DNA from: Rhizobium mongolense USDA 1844
Lineage (GTDB): Bacteria > Pseudomonadota > Alphaproteobacteria > Rhizobiales > Rhizobiaceae
Length of the DNA stretch: 64,000 nucleotides
Direction: 5' to 3'
Assembly: GCF_000419765.1 (NCBI RefSeq)
Contig: NZ_ATTQ01000005.1
Coordinates: 357,691-421,690 of the forward strand
Part shown: positions 38,481 through 47,770 of the stretch, one piece after another
How the letters are laid out: each line of letters starts with the position of its first letter
How positions within the stretch are numbered: the first letter of the stretch is position 1
Notes under the pieces: model-generated
Told to the model about the DNA's origin: nothing
The model's database searches: none
The model's input: only the letters and a program-made list of their open reading frames with translations
Program-made: the position numbers and the translations under genes

Positions 38481-38684
38481 CTAAACCCGACCGCTAATCA
38501 CCATTATAAGCGAAAATAGCAGCAGCGCAGCCGCGATCGGCGTAACGGCATCGTTATACCAAAGCAGCTTGCTGGCTTGATACATAGGACCGTGTTTTTG
38601 AAAAATGCGTCGGCGCAGGCCAATACAAATACTGTAAATGCCAACAGCCGATACGGCCAAATAGATTGAATCACTTTCCGACAC
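38481..38684 (-). CDS. Small membrane protein (67 aa)
   Basis: A 67-residue protein with two hydrophobic helices (YLAVSAVGIYSICIGL and AVTPIAAALLLFSLIMVIS) separated by a basic loop. It starts with GTG after GGGGGAG, with unusually tight spacing. Natural membrane-helix layout and a C-terminal SGRV tail support a real gene; no family is recognised. Confidence 0.45.
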   Translation of the reverse strand: MSESDSIYLAVSAVGIYSICIGLRRRIFQKHGPMYQASKLLWYNDAVTPIAAALLLFSLIMVISGRV

Positions 38685-38890
38685 CTCCCCCGATCAGAGA
38701 ATGTTTATGAAGGAAATGTGACAGCGGCAATCGAAGTTTGCATCAATCAACAAGGTAAATAAGGCAATGCTTAAAAGGAGCCCGCACGGATGCGTTTTTC
38801 GCGTCGGGCGTGGCGGATGTTGACGATCATACAAACTGCCAAACCTCGCCAGAGTCTGTTGCTACATCTTTCGTGCAACCAGACGAGCGG

Positions 38891-38924
38891 AAAAAAAGAT
38901 CCGGCCGCGTTGCCGCAGCCGGAT
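38891..38924 (-). terminator. rne: Rho-independent terminator of rne
   Basis: On the minus strand ATCCGGCTGCG pairs with CGCGGCCGGAT around a GCAA tetraloop, followed by CTTTTTTT. It starts 29 bp after the rne stop codon. The stem is 11 bp with one G-T wobble. Confidence 0.9.
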
Positions 38925-38952
38925 TGTCGCTTCATGATCCTGGATCGGCTTC

Positions 38953-41799
38953 TCAGAAGAAGCCGCGGCGTTGCCACCAGCCGGCTTTTTTCGGCTTGCC
39001 GTCATTGTCGGCCTCGGCGGGCTCGCTGCGCGTGGATTTGACCGTCGGGGTCGGCGAAGAGGAGATGTTGGATTCGCGGTTGGCGCGGACCGGCTTGGCT
39101 TCGTCCTCTGCCGGAGTCGCGAGATCGGCGGAGGCTTCGACCGTTTCGGCTTCCGCTTCCAAAGGTACGGCTTCGGCAACCGGTTCTTCAACGGGAGACG
39201 CGGCGGCCTTGCGGCGGCTGCGGCCCTTCGCGGGCTTTGCTTCCGTGACAAAAGCGCCGGACTCGACGGCTGCCATCGCCGGCTGGCCATCGCCGGCTTC
39301 TTCAGCAACGGCCTCGACGGTTTCAGCCTGCGTTTCGGCCTCGGTGCCATCCCCGGCATCAGCGACGTTTTCGTCGACGGCTTCTGCGCCGGCGCTCAGT
39401 TCTTCGCCTTCCTCGCGGTTGCGGCGCCCGCCACGTTTGCCGCGGCGCCGGCGTTTGCGGCGCTGGGATTCTTCGCTTTCAGCTCCCGTTTCGGAGGTTG
39501 CTGCTGCGGCGGCTGTATCATCGCCCTCGCTACCCTCCTCGTCGCCTTCATCCTCGTTGCCGGTTTCGCCGGGAACGGTATCCTGGGCGGCGATCTGCTC
39601 ACCGGCACCATTGCGGCCACGGCGGCGGCGGCGGCGCTTGCGCTTCCGGCCGCCTTCGCCATCACCTTCGGCGCGCAGCTGCGGCGCCCGCTCGGGGGCT
39701 GCGGGCTTTTCTTCAAGCTCGTCTTCTTCTTCCTCCTCTGTCTCAAGGACGATATCTTCGTCGTCATCGTCAGGGATGGCAGCGAAGTTGAAGAGGGTTT
39801 CGATCTTGACCGGATTTTCGACCGGTTCGCCGCGATCGATCGCGAAATGCTGCGAGCCGACTGCGCTATCGGCATCGACGACAATCGCGACGCCGAAGCG
39901 GGTTTCATAATCGACGATCGACTGGCGCTTGTGGTTGAGCAGGTAGAGCGCGATTTCCGGCGTGGTGCGCACGGTGATGTCGTGCGTCGTGTTCTTCAGC
40001 AGGTATTCCTCGATGCCGCGCAGCACATGCAGCGCGACGGACGACTGCGAGCGCACATGGCCGGTACCGCCGCAATGCGAGCAGACCTGGGTCGTGGATT
40101 CAAGCACGGAAGCGCGGATGCGCTGGCGGGACATTTCGAGCAAGCCGAAATGCGAGATGCGGCCGACCTGGATGCGGGCACGGTCGTTCTTCAGGCATTC
40201 CTTCAGCTTCTTCTCGACGGCGCGGTTGTTGCGCTTCTCTTCCATGTCGATGAAGTCGATGACGATGAGACCAGCAAGGTCACGCAGGCGAAGCTGGCGG
40301 GCGACTTCATCGGCAGCCTCGAGATTCGTCTGGAGTGCGGTGTCTTCGATCGAATGTTCACGCGTCGAGCGGCCGGAGTTGACGTCGATCGAAACGAGCG
40401 CTTCCGTCTGGTTCATGATCAGGTAGCCGCCGGATTTCAGCGTCACCTGCGGCTGCAGCATGCGGTCGAGTTGCGCCTCGATGCCGGAGCGCGAGAAGAT
40501 CGGATGGATGTCGCGGTAGGGCTGAACCACCTTGGCGTGGCTCGGCATCAGCATCTTCATGAAGTCTTTCGCTTCACGATAGCCTTCCTCGCCGGAAACG
40601 ATGATTTCGCTGATGTCCTTGTTGTAGAGGTCGCGGATCGAGCGCTTGATGAGCGAGCCTTCCTCGTAGACGAGGCAGGGGGCGGTGGATGCGAGCGTCA
40701 GCGTGCGGACGTTTTCCCACAGGCGCATCAGATATTCGAAGTCGCGCTTGACCTCGACCTTGGTGCGGTTGGCGCCGGCCGTGCGCAGGATGACGCCCAT
40801 GCCCTGCGGGACTTCGAGCATCCGCGCGATTTCCTTGAGACGCTTGCGGTCCTGCGGATTGGTGATCTTCCGGGAAATGCCACCGCCGCGAGCCGTGTTC
40901 GGCATCAGAACCGAGTAGCGGCCCGCGAGCGAGAGATAGGTGGTGAGCGCCGCGCCCTTGTTGCCGCGCTCTTCCTTGGCGACCTGCACAAGCAGGATCT
41001 GGCGGCGCTTGATGACTTCCTGAATGCGGTACTGCTTGCGCGGCTTGCGCTGCACGCGGTCGGGAACCTCTTCCATCGCATCTTCGGCGCCGACGGATTC
41101 GATCACTTCCTCTTCATGGTCGTCATCATCATCGTCGTCATTGCCGCGGCGGCGGGAATCGACGTCTTCGGAGATCGAGTCGGTCTCGACAGCCGCAGCC
41201 ATGCTGCCGCCGGCAGGGCCTTCGTCATCATTGTTGACGACGGAGGCCGAAGGTGCTTCGACATCGGTCGGGACGGCATCTTCGGTTGCGGTGGTTTCGA
41301 CGGCCTTCTTGCGGCTGCGGCGCGGCTTGGCCTTCTTGGCCGGAGCCTCTTCGGCGGCCGGAGCGCTTGCTTCAATCGAAGCGGCGTCTTGGGAAACCTC
41401 TTCGGCGGCCGGCTCTTGCTTCGGCACGATGCCGATGTCAGGCTGCTCCTGGGTCGACAGGTCGCTCACCGGCGCGGTTTCGACATGCTCGACATCGTCG
41501 TCGCGGCGGTGCTCCTCGGCCTCGGCGCGAAGCAGAGCCTGACGGTCGGCCAGCGGGATCTGGTAATAGTCGGGATGGATTTCGGCAAAGGCCAGGAAGC
41601 CGTGCCGGTTGCCGCCGTAATCGACGAAAGCGGCCTGCAGCGAGGGTTCGACTCTCGTTACTTTTGCGAGATAGATGTTGCCGCGTATCTGCTTCTTGTG
41701 CTGCGACTCGAAGTCAAATTCTTCTATACGGTTCCCGCGAACGACAACGACACGTGTCTCTTCCTCGTGAGACGCGTCGATAAGCATTTTGTCTGCCAT
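38953..41799 (-). CDS. rne: Ribonuclease E
   Basis: A 948-residue endoribonuclease and degradosome core. The S1 domain (RGNIYLAKVTRVEPSLQAAF) is split by a long acidic/alanine-rich insertion at about residues 90-260, typical of alphaproteobacteria. The DNase I-like catalytic part carries SIDVNSGRSTREHS and GLIVIDFIDMEEKRN with the catalytic aspartates. The zinc link is CSHCGGTGHVRS. The C-terminal half is disordered, with Arg-rich RNA-binding blocks (RKRRRRRRGRNG) and acidic repeats. A GAGGAG site lies upstream of the start. Confidence 0.96.
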   Translation of the reverse strand: MADKMLIDASHEEETRVVVVRGNRIEEFDFESQHKKQIRGNIYLAKVTRVEPSLQAAFVDYGGNRHGFLAFAEIHPDYYQIPLADRQALLRAEAEEHRRDDDVEHVETAPVSDLSTQEQPDIGIVPKQEPAAEEVSQDAASIEASAPAAEEAPAKKAKPRRSRKKAVETTATEDAVPTDVEAPSASVVNNDDEGPAGGSMAAAVETDSISEDVDSRRRGNDDDDDDDHEEEVIESVGAEDAMEEVPDRVQRKPRKQYRIQEVIKRRQILLVQVAKEERGNKGAALTTYLSLAGRYSVLMPNTARGGGISRKITNPQDRKRLKEIARMLEVPQGMGVILRTAGANRTKVEVKRDFEYLMRLWENVRTLTLASTAPCLVYEEGSLIKRSIRDLYNKDISEIIVSGEEGYREAKDFMKMLMPSHAKVVQPYRDIHPIFSRSGIEAQLDRMLQPQVTLKSGGYLIMNQTEALVSIDVNSGRSTREHSIEDTALQTNLEAADEVARQLRLRDLAGLIVIDFIDMEEKRNNRAVEKKLKECLKNDRARIQVGRISHFGLLEMSRQRIRASVLESTTQVCSHCGGTGHVRSQSSVALHVLRGIEEYLLKNTTHDITVRTTPEIALYLLNHKRQSIVDYETRFGVAIVVDADSAVGSQHFAIDRGEPVENPVKIETLFNFAAIPDDDDEDIVLETEEEEEDELEEKPAAPERAPQLRAEGDGEGGRKRKRRRRRRGRNGAGEQIAAQDTVPGETGNEDEGDEEGSEGDDTAAAAATSETGAESEESQRRKRRRRGKRGGRRNREEGEELSAGAEAVDENVADAGDGTEAETQAETVEAVAEEAGDGQPAMAAVESGAFVTEAKPAKGRSRRKAAASPVEEPVAEAVPLEAEAETVEASADLATPAEDEAKPVRANRESNISSSPTPTVKSTRSEPAEADNDGKPKKAGWWQRRGFF

Positions 41800-42406
41800 G
41801 TAAGGTGTGCTCCTCGGCGCAGCCGCAGACGCGCATTCCCGCCTGTATTGATAACAGCGGGCATGCGGTCGAACGTGGGTGCGCCGGATAATGAAAGTCG
41901 CGCTTGGTTCGGGTGGGACAGCAGCAGCCAGGCAACAGCGGGGAAATCATTCTCCCGGGGCCTGTAGACTTTGGATAAAACCTGCTGCGAAACCATTATG
42001 ACCAAGCGAGATCGACAATACTTAAGACCCCTTGGGGTCCGATGAGTTTGCTCCTCAGAGCGTTTGGTGGCTATCCACCGATGAAGTTTCCGCATACGCC
42101 GGAAAATTCAGGATCCAGTTTACCGTGGAGAGAAGCGCGTAAGACGGCGGACGATTGCCGGTTGTGGCGCCAGGTCCTCGTGGGGTTGGCAGCCGCGCGG
42201 CGACTCTATCCCGTCAACACTTTCTAACCTGAAAATCGTTGTATGGTTTCTCTGTCACAATAGCAAGGGAAAAGCCAAATGCGCCATAATATTGATGGAT
42301 TTCGAAACGCATAGACAATGGGGGAATTAGCGGTCCTGATTCGGCGGCGGCGTACAAGTGCTGAAAGCCGGGCGGTGCGTGCATTAGGCCGCAAGGATTC
42401 ATTGCA
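41800..42406. other. Long rne leader / rne-amiC divergent intergenic region
   Basis: This 607 bp stretch has no convincing gene. Structured elements are a hairpin around 41834-41865 (GCATTCCCGC...GCGGGCATGC) and a palindrome GACCCC-TT-GGGGTC at 42026-42039. In enteric bacteria a long rne leader mediates autoregulation by RNase E cleavage. A similar role here is only inferred from length and position. The rest must hold the two divergent promoters, which I could not place. Confidence 0.5.
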
Positions 42407-43690
42407 ATGACAGATAGGGTGTGCGGTCGATTGTTTAAGAGGGTGCGGCCCGCAGCGGGGGAATCCAGCAAGCGGAAGATGAGATTCATAGGCGTGCTCG
42501 CGGCGGCGGCGGTTTCGCTCCAGGCCATCATCGCGCTTGCCGCCGATCCGAAGAAGCCCGAGGCGTTGCTTGCCTACGGGGCCCGCATCATCGGCGACGA
42601 CGCCCGTACCCGCGTCGTCATCGATTTCGACCGGCAGCCGAGTTTTTCGGTCCATTATATCGCCAATCCCGAGCGCATCGTCGTCGATCTGCCGGCGACC
42701 GCTTTCGGATTCCAGGCCAAGGATCTGGCGGCGAGGGGGCTTTTCAAGGACATCCGCTACGGCACGATGGACGAAGGCAGCGCCCGCATCGTGCTGAGCG
42801 CCGTCAAGCCGGTGAAGCTGGCGACGGCCAGGGTGCAGGCGGATGAGGGTGGCAGGGGCTACCGCCTCGTGCTCGATGCCGAGATGACCGGCAAGGAGGA
42901 GTTCGCGGCCCTCGTCAAGGCGCAGTCCTGGAGTGATCCGGCAGACCGTCCGCAGCCGGCGAACGCCATTCCGACGCCCGAGGCGGCAAAGCCCGGCGAT
43001 TTCATCATCGCCGTCGACGCCGGCCATGGCGGCATCGATACCGGCGCGATCGGCGTCGATACCAAGACCGAGGAAAAGCAGGTGACGCTCGCCTTCGCCA
43101 AGGCGCTGACCGACCGGCTGAACAGCGAGCATGGCATCAAGGCGTTCCTCACCCGCAGCGAGGATGAATTCCTGTCGCTTGCCGAGCGCGTGCAGATCGC
43201 CAGGCAGAACCATGCTGGCCTCTTCATCTCGCTGCACGCCGATACGCTGAAGCAGAAGGATATCCGCGGCGCGACGGTTTATACGATCTCGGACAAGGCC
43301 TCCGACAAGCTTGCAGCCGATCTTGCCGAACGCGAAAACCTTTCCGATCAGATCGCCGGCAAGGAAACCGCCGCCGAACCGCCGGAAGTGGCCGATATCC
43401 TGCTTGACCTGACGCGCCGCGAGACCCAGGCCTTCTCGATCTCGCTGGCCGAAAGTGTGCTCGGCTCCTTCAAGGATCAGATCAGTACGATCAACAATCC
43501 GCATCGGCATGCGGGCTTCCAGGTTCTGCGGGCGCCGGATGTGCCCTCGATCCTGCTCGAACTCGGCTTCCTCTCCAACGCGGAAGACGAAAAGCTGCTG
43601 CTCGACGAGAAATGGCGGGTGAAGATCGCCGAGCTGTTGACCGACGCCGTCAAGCGCTACCGCTCCTCCGTGGTTGCCAATGGCGGCTGA
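42407..43690 (+). CDS. amiC: N-acetylmuramoyl-L-alanine amidase with AMIN domain
   Basis: A 427-residue periplasmic zinc amidase that splits the peptide from muramic acid during cell separation. A signal segment (MRFIGVLAAAAVSLQAIIAL) lies at about residues 25-45, followed by an AMIN domain (RVVIDFDRQPSFSVHYIANP). The Amidase_3 domain carries DAGHGGIDTGAIG, a zinc His in SLHAD and a Glu in LELGFLSN. The ATG at 42407 has AAGGA upstream; the ATG at 42479 would start directly at the signal peptide and is also plausible. mrcA follows. Confidence 0.92.
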   Translation: MTDRVCGRLFKRVRPAAGESSKRKMRFIGVLAAAAVSLQAIIALAADPKKPEALLAYGARIIGDDARTRVVIDFDRQPSFSVHYIANPERIVVDLPATAFGFQAKDLAARGLFKDIRYGTMDEGSARIVLSAVKPVKLATARVQADEGGRGYRLVLDAEMTGKEEFAALVKAQSWSDPADRPQPANAIPTPEAAKPGDFIIAVDAGHGGIDTGAIGVDTKTEEKQVTLAFAKALTDRLNSEHGIKAFLTRSEDEFLSLAERVQIARQNHAGLFISLHADTLKQKDIRGATVYTISDKASDKLAADLAERENLSDQIAGKETAAEPPEVADILLDLTRRETQAFSISLAESVLGSFKDQISTINNPHRHAGFQVLRAPDVPSILLELGFLSNAEDEKLLLDEKWRVKIAELLTDAVKRYRSSVVANGG

Positions 43691-43928
43691 GGCCGTGGCT
43701 GAGATGTGACACCCGCGGCGAAAGCAAAGCGGAGCATGTGAATGGGGCAGGGGAGCCCTATTTTGCTCACATTCAGGCCGTTACTCGCCGCTATGTTTTC
43801 GACAGGCGGGTTGGACGGCTTGTCGCGATGGCGCTCATGGAGTAAGCCCGCGCGACGTGCAAGTCGCCCGCTTCCATGCAAATATAGCGCCTGCGCCGAT
43901 TGAAGATTTGGAATACCGGTAGCTCAAT

Positions 43929-46388
43929 ATGATCAGACTTCTTGGATATTTCTTCGGAATTGCTTGCGTCCTGTTTCTCGGCGCCGCTGCCGTCGTTGCC
44001 GTCTACCTGGCAAACGTCGCGAAGGATCTCCCCGATTACGCCGTCCTGAACAGCTATGCGCCGCCGGTCACCACCCGCGTTCATGCCGGAAACGGCGCGC
44101 TGATGGCCGAATATGCCAAGGAGAAGCGTCTTTTCCTGCCGATCCAGGCGATCCCGGATCGCGTCAAGGCGGCCTTCCTTTCGGCCGAAGACAAGAATTT
44201 CTATAACCATCCCGGCGTCGACTTGAGCGGCCTTGCGCGCGCCATCGTCGTCAACCTGCAGAATTTCGGTTCGGGCCGCCGTCCGGTGGGCGCCTCGACG
44301 ATCACGCAGCAGGTGGCGAAGAACTTCCTCCTGACATCCGACCAGACGATCGACCGCAAGATCAAGGAAGCGATTCTCTCCTTCCGCATCGAGCAAGCCT
44401 ACAGCAAGGACAAGATCCTCGAGCTCTATCTGAACGAGATCTTCTTCGGCCTGAACTCCTACGGCATCGCCGGGGCAGCGCTCACCTACTTCAACAAGTC
44501 GGTCACCGAACTCACCGTTGCCGAAGCCGCCTATCTCGCCTCGCTGCCGAAAGGCCCGGCGAACTATCATCCCTTCCGCCATCCGGATGCCGCGGTGGAG
44601 CGCCGCAACTGGGTCATCGACCGCATGGTCGAAAACGGCTATGTGAGCCAGAGCGACGGGGCGGAAGCTAAGAAGCAGCTGCTCGGCGTGACGGCCCGCA
44701 GCAACGGCCCCTCGCTGTTTGCTTCGGATTACTTCGCCGAGGCCGTTCGCCGCCAGCTCATCGGCCAGTATGGCGAAAAGGCGCTTTACGAAGGCGGACT
44801 TTCGGTCCGCACCTCGCTCGATCCGCAGATGCAGCTTGCCGCCCGCAAGGCGCTGCAGGACGGCCTGACGACCTACGACGAACGCCGCGGCTTCCATGGG
44901 CCGCTGAAGACGATCGACACCACCGCCGATTGGGGCAAGGCGCTCGCGGAAATCCCAGCACTCTCCGACGTGCCCGAATGGCGCCTCGCCGTCGTGCTCG
45001 CCGTTTCCACCGAAGGCGTCGACATCGGCCTCCAGCCTGCCAGGGACGGCGCCGGAAAGGCTGCCGCCGAGCGCGAGCATGGCACGATCGAGGCGAAGAA
45101 CATGCAGTGGGCCTACCGCTCCTCGAGCGGCGAGCGCAAGTCGGCCAAGTCGCCGGAAGGCGTGCTTTCGCCGGGCGACGTCGTCTATGTCGAGCGGCTG
45201 GGGGGCGAAGGCTCGACCTCCTACCGTCTTCGCCAACCGCCGAAGGTTCAGGGCGGCCTCGTTGCCATGGACCCGAAGACCGGCCGCGTTCTTGCGATGG
45301 CAGGCGGTTTCTCCTATGGGCAATCGGAATTCAACCGCGCGACGCAGGCGATGCGCCAGCCGGGCTCCTCGTTCAAGCCGTTCGTCTATGCTGCGGCCAT
45401 GGACAACGGCTATACGCCGGCCTCGGTGATCATGGACGCACCGATTGAGGTCTTCTCCGGCGGCCAGGTCTGGAGGCCGGAAAACTACGGCGGTGAGTTC
45501 AACGGTCCGTCGACGCTGCGCTCCGGCATCGAGCACTCGCGCAACCTGATGACCGTGCGCCTTGCCAATGACCTCGGCATGAACATCGTTGCCGAATATG
45601 CCGAACGCTTCGGCATCTACGACAAGATGCCGGCGCTGCTTGCCATGTCGCTCGGCTCCGGCGAGACCACGGTGTTGCGCATGGTTTCGGCCTATTCGGT
45701 GATCGCCAACGGCGGCAAGCAGATCAAGCCGACGCTGATCGACCGCATCCAGGACCGCTACGGCAAGACGATCTTCAGGCATGAGGAACGCCTCTGCGAC
45801 AGCTGCAATGCCGGCGACTGGCAAAACCAGGAAGAGCCGAACATCGTCGACAACCGCGAGCAGGTTCTCGACCCGATGACGGCCTATCAGATCACCTCGA
45901 TGATGCAGGGCGTCATCACCCGCGGCACTGCGGCCGGCAAGATCGACCTCGGCGGGCGCGACGTGGCCGGCAAGACCGGGACCACCAACGACGAGAAGGA
46001 TGCCTGGTTCGTCGGCTTCACGCCCGACCTCGTGGCCGGCCTCTACATGGGCTTCGACAATCCGGCGCCGCTTGGTCGCGGCGGTACGGGCGGCGGCCTC
46101 TCGGCCCCGATCTTCAACGAATTCATGCAGGCAGCCGTCAAGGACATGCCGGAATCGAAATTCGTCATCCCGCAGGGCATGAACCTGATCCCGATCGACC
46201 GCAAGACCGGCATGGCGGCGATGGAGGGCGATCCGAACACCATAATCGAGGCCTTCAAGCCCGGCACCGGCCCGGCCGACAGCTTGTCCGTCATCGGCAT
46301 GGACAGCACCATGGCGCCGGAGGAAATCCTGAAGACCTCGCCGCAGGCGAATCAGGCCGTGCAGTCTGGCGCAGGCGGCCTCTACTGA
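43929..46388 (+). CDS. mrcA: Penicillin-binding protein 1A
   Basis: An 819-residue bifunctional peptidoglycan synthase. An N-terminal membrane anchor precedes the glycosyltransferase domain (LSAEDKNFYNHPGVD, GASTITQQVAKN). The transpeptidase has SSFKPF (nucleophile Ser), HSRN (SxN motif) and AGKTGTTNDEKDA (KTG). A PCB_OB-like insert sits between them (VLSPGDVVYVERL). It extends glycans and makes 4-3 cross-links. It follows amiC by 238 bp on the same strand. Confidence 0.96.
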   Translation: MIRLLGYFFGIACVLFLGAAAVVAVYLANVAKDLPDYAVLNSYAPPVTTRVHAGNGALMAEYAKEKRLFLPIQAIPDRVKAAFLSAEDKNFYNHPGVDLSGLARAIVVNLQNFGSGRRPVGASTITQQVAKNFLLTSDQTIDRKIKEAILSFRIEQAYSKDKILELYLNEIFFGLNSYGIAGAALTYFNKSVTELTVAEAAYLASLPKGPANYHPFRHPDAAVERRNWVIDRMVENGYVSQSDGAEAKKQLLGVTARSNGPSLFASDYFAEAVRRQLIGQYGEKALYEGGLSVRTSLDPQMQLAARKALQDGLTTYDERRGFHGPLKTIDTTADWGKALAEIPALSDVPEWRLAVVLAVSTEGVDIGLQPARDGAGKAAAEREHGTIEAKNMQWAYRSSSGERKSAKSPEGVLSPGDVVYVERLGGEGSTSYRLRQPPKVQGGLVAMDPKTGRVLAMAGGFSYGQSEFNRATQAMRQPGSSFKPFVYAAAMDNGYTPASVIMDAPIEVFSGGQVWRPENYGGEFNGPSTLRSGIEHSRNLMTVRLANDLGMNIVAEYAERFGIYDKMPALLAMSLGSGETTVLRMVSAYSVIANGGKQIKPTLIDRIQDRYGKTIFRHEERLCDSCNAGDWQNQEEPNIVDNREQVLDPMTAYQITSMMQGVITRGTAAGKIDLGGRDVAGKTGTTNDEKDAWFVGFTPDLVAGLYMGFDNPAPLGRGGTGGGLSAPIFNEFMQAAVKDMPESKFVIPQGMNLIPIDRKTGMAAMEGDPNTIIEAFKPGTGPADSLSVIGMDSTMAPEEILKTSPQANQAVQSGAGGLY

Positions 46389-46486
46389 ACAATCCCCGTA
46401 TGATGCGGCGGCCGCGGCTCTTTACATCCGCGGCCGCCGCAACTATTTGACGGACCAACTCAAGACCAACGCAAAGAAGCAGGAAA

Positions 46487-47618
46487 ATGCGAGCGGAAAT
46501 CGAAAACGTAGTCGATGAAACCAAGCAGGCTATCACCCTGCTGAGGAGGCATCTTTGACTGGGACCAGGCGATAAGACGGCTGGACTGGTTAAACAACAA
46601 GGCAGAGGACCCGAATCTGTGGAACGATGCTGCCGAAGCTCAGAAGCTGATGCGCGAGCGCCAGCAGCTTGATGACGGCATCAACGGCGTGAAGCAGCTC
46701 GAACAGCAGCTGAACGACCATGTCGAACTCATCGAGATGGGTGAGGAAGAGGGCGATGAAAGCATCGTCAAGGAGGCCGAGGATGCGCTGAAGAGCCTGA
46801 AGGCCGAGGCCGCGCGCCGCCAGGTGGAAGCCATGCTCTCCGGCGAGGCCGATGCCAACGACACTTATCTCGAAGTGCATTCGGGCGCCGGCGGCACCGA
46901 AAGCCAGGACTGGGCGAACATGCTGCTTCGCATGTACACCCGCTGGGCGGAACGCCAGCGCTTCAAGGTCGAGCTTCTCGAAGTCCATGACGGCGAAGAG
47001 GCGGGCATCAAGTCCGCGACGCTGCTCGTCAAGGGACACAACGCCTATGGCTGGCTGAAGACGGAATCGGGCGTGCACCGGCTCGTGCGCATCTCGCCCT
47101 ATGACAGCAATGCGCGCCGCCACACGTCCTTCTCGTCGATCTGGGTCTATCCGGTGGTCGATGACTCTATCAACATCGAGATCAACGAAAGCGATTGCCG
47201 CATCGACACCTACCGCTCGTCGGGCGCGGGCGGCCAGCACGTCAACACGACCGACTCGGCAGTGCGCATCACGCACATCCCGACCGGCATCGTCGTCGCC
47301 TGCCAGCAGGAGCGCTCGCAGCACAAGAACCGCGCCAAGGCCTGGGACATGCTGCGCGCCCGCATGTATGAAGCGGAACTGAAGAAGCGCGAAGAGGCAG
47401 CAAGCGCCGAAGCGGCGTCCAAGACCGAGATCGGCTGGGGCCACCAGATCCGCTCCTACGTGCTGCAGCCCTATCAGCTGGTCAAGGACCTGCGCACCGG
47501 TGTTTCGAGCACGGCACCAGGCGACGTGCTCGACGGCGACCTCAACGAGTTCATGGAAGCAGCGCTCGCGCACCGTATCAGCGGCAAGCCGGACGCTGTC
47601 CTCGAAGACGTTGATTGA
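46487..47618 (+). CDS. prfB: Peptide chain release factor 2 (programmed +1 frameshift)
   Basis: RF2 recognises UGA and UAA stop codons. The first 23 codons start at ATG 46487 and reach an in-frame TGA at 46556. Translation continues in the +1 frame from GAC 46557 for 353 more codons (376 aa in all). The GGQ motif is [16 protein letters not shown], and the stop-codon reader is SPY ([15 protein letters not shown]) in place of SPF, as I recall for other alphaproteobacteria. It follows mrcA after about 98 bp. A single-frame reading would wrongly start this gene at 46650. Confidence 0.97.
46544..46559 (+). promoter_or_regulatory. prfB: prfB frameshift site
   Basis: AGGAGG (46544-46549) acts as an internal Shine-Dalgarno three bases before CTT TGA C (46553-46559). 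The geometry equals the E. coli autoregulatory site. When RF2 is scarce, ribosomes pause at TGA and slip to the +1 frame. Confidence 0.95.
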
Positions 47619-47678
47619 GATTTAAGGGAGAACCGTCAGAGACGGTGAGCCTGACTTTAACGTGTGGAGCCCGGCTTA

Positions 47679-47723
47679 GCACCAAAATCCGCTTGCAGCA
47701 GGTGGTTGCAAGCGGCGTGGTGC
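47679..47723. repeat. Long hairpin after prfB
   Basis: CCGCTTGCA (47689-47697) pairs perfectly with TGCAAGCGG (47707-47715), and the flanking GCACCA (47679-47684) pairs with TGGTGC (47718-47723). No T tract follows, so a simple terminator is unlikely. It could be a 3' UTR structure or a repeat-derived hairpin. Confidence 0.5.
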
Positions 47724-47770
47724 GCGCGCGCCAAGCCTAGGGCAAACGATTTCATCAAGGTGATGCGCCG

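Noticed and set aside
38971..41967. Open frame of nearly 1,000 codons on the plus strand opposite rne
   Set aside because: The composition reflects the antisense of RNase E repeats (Arg-, Ala- and Phe-rich runs). RNase E has full family motifs, so the antisense frame is a shadow.
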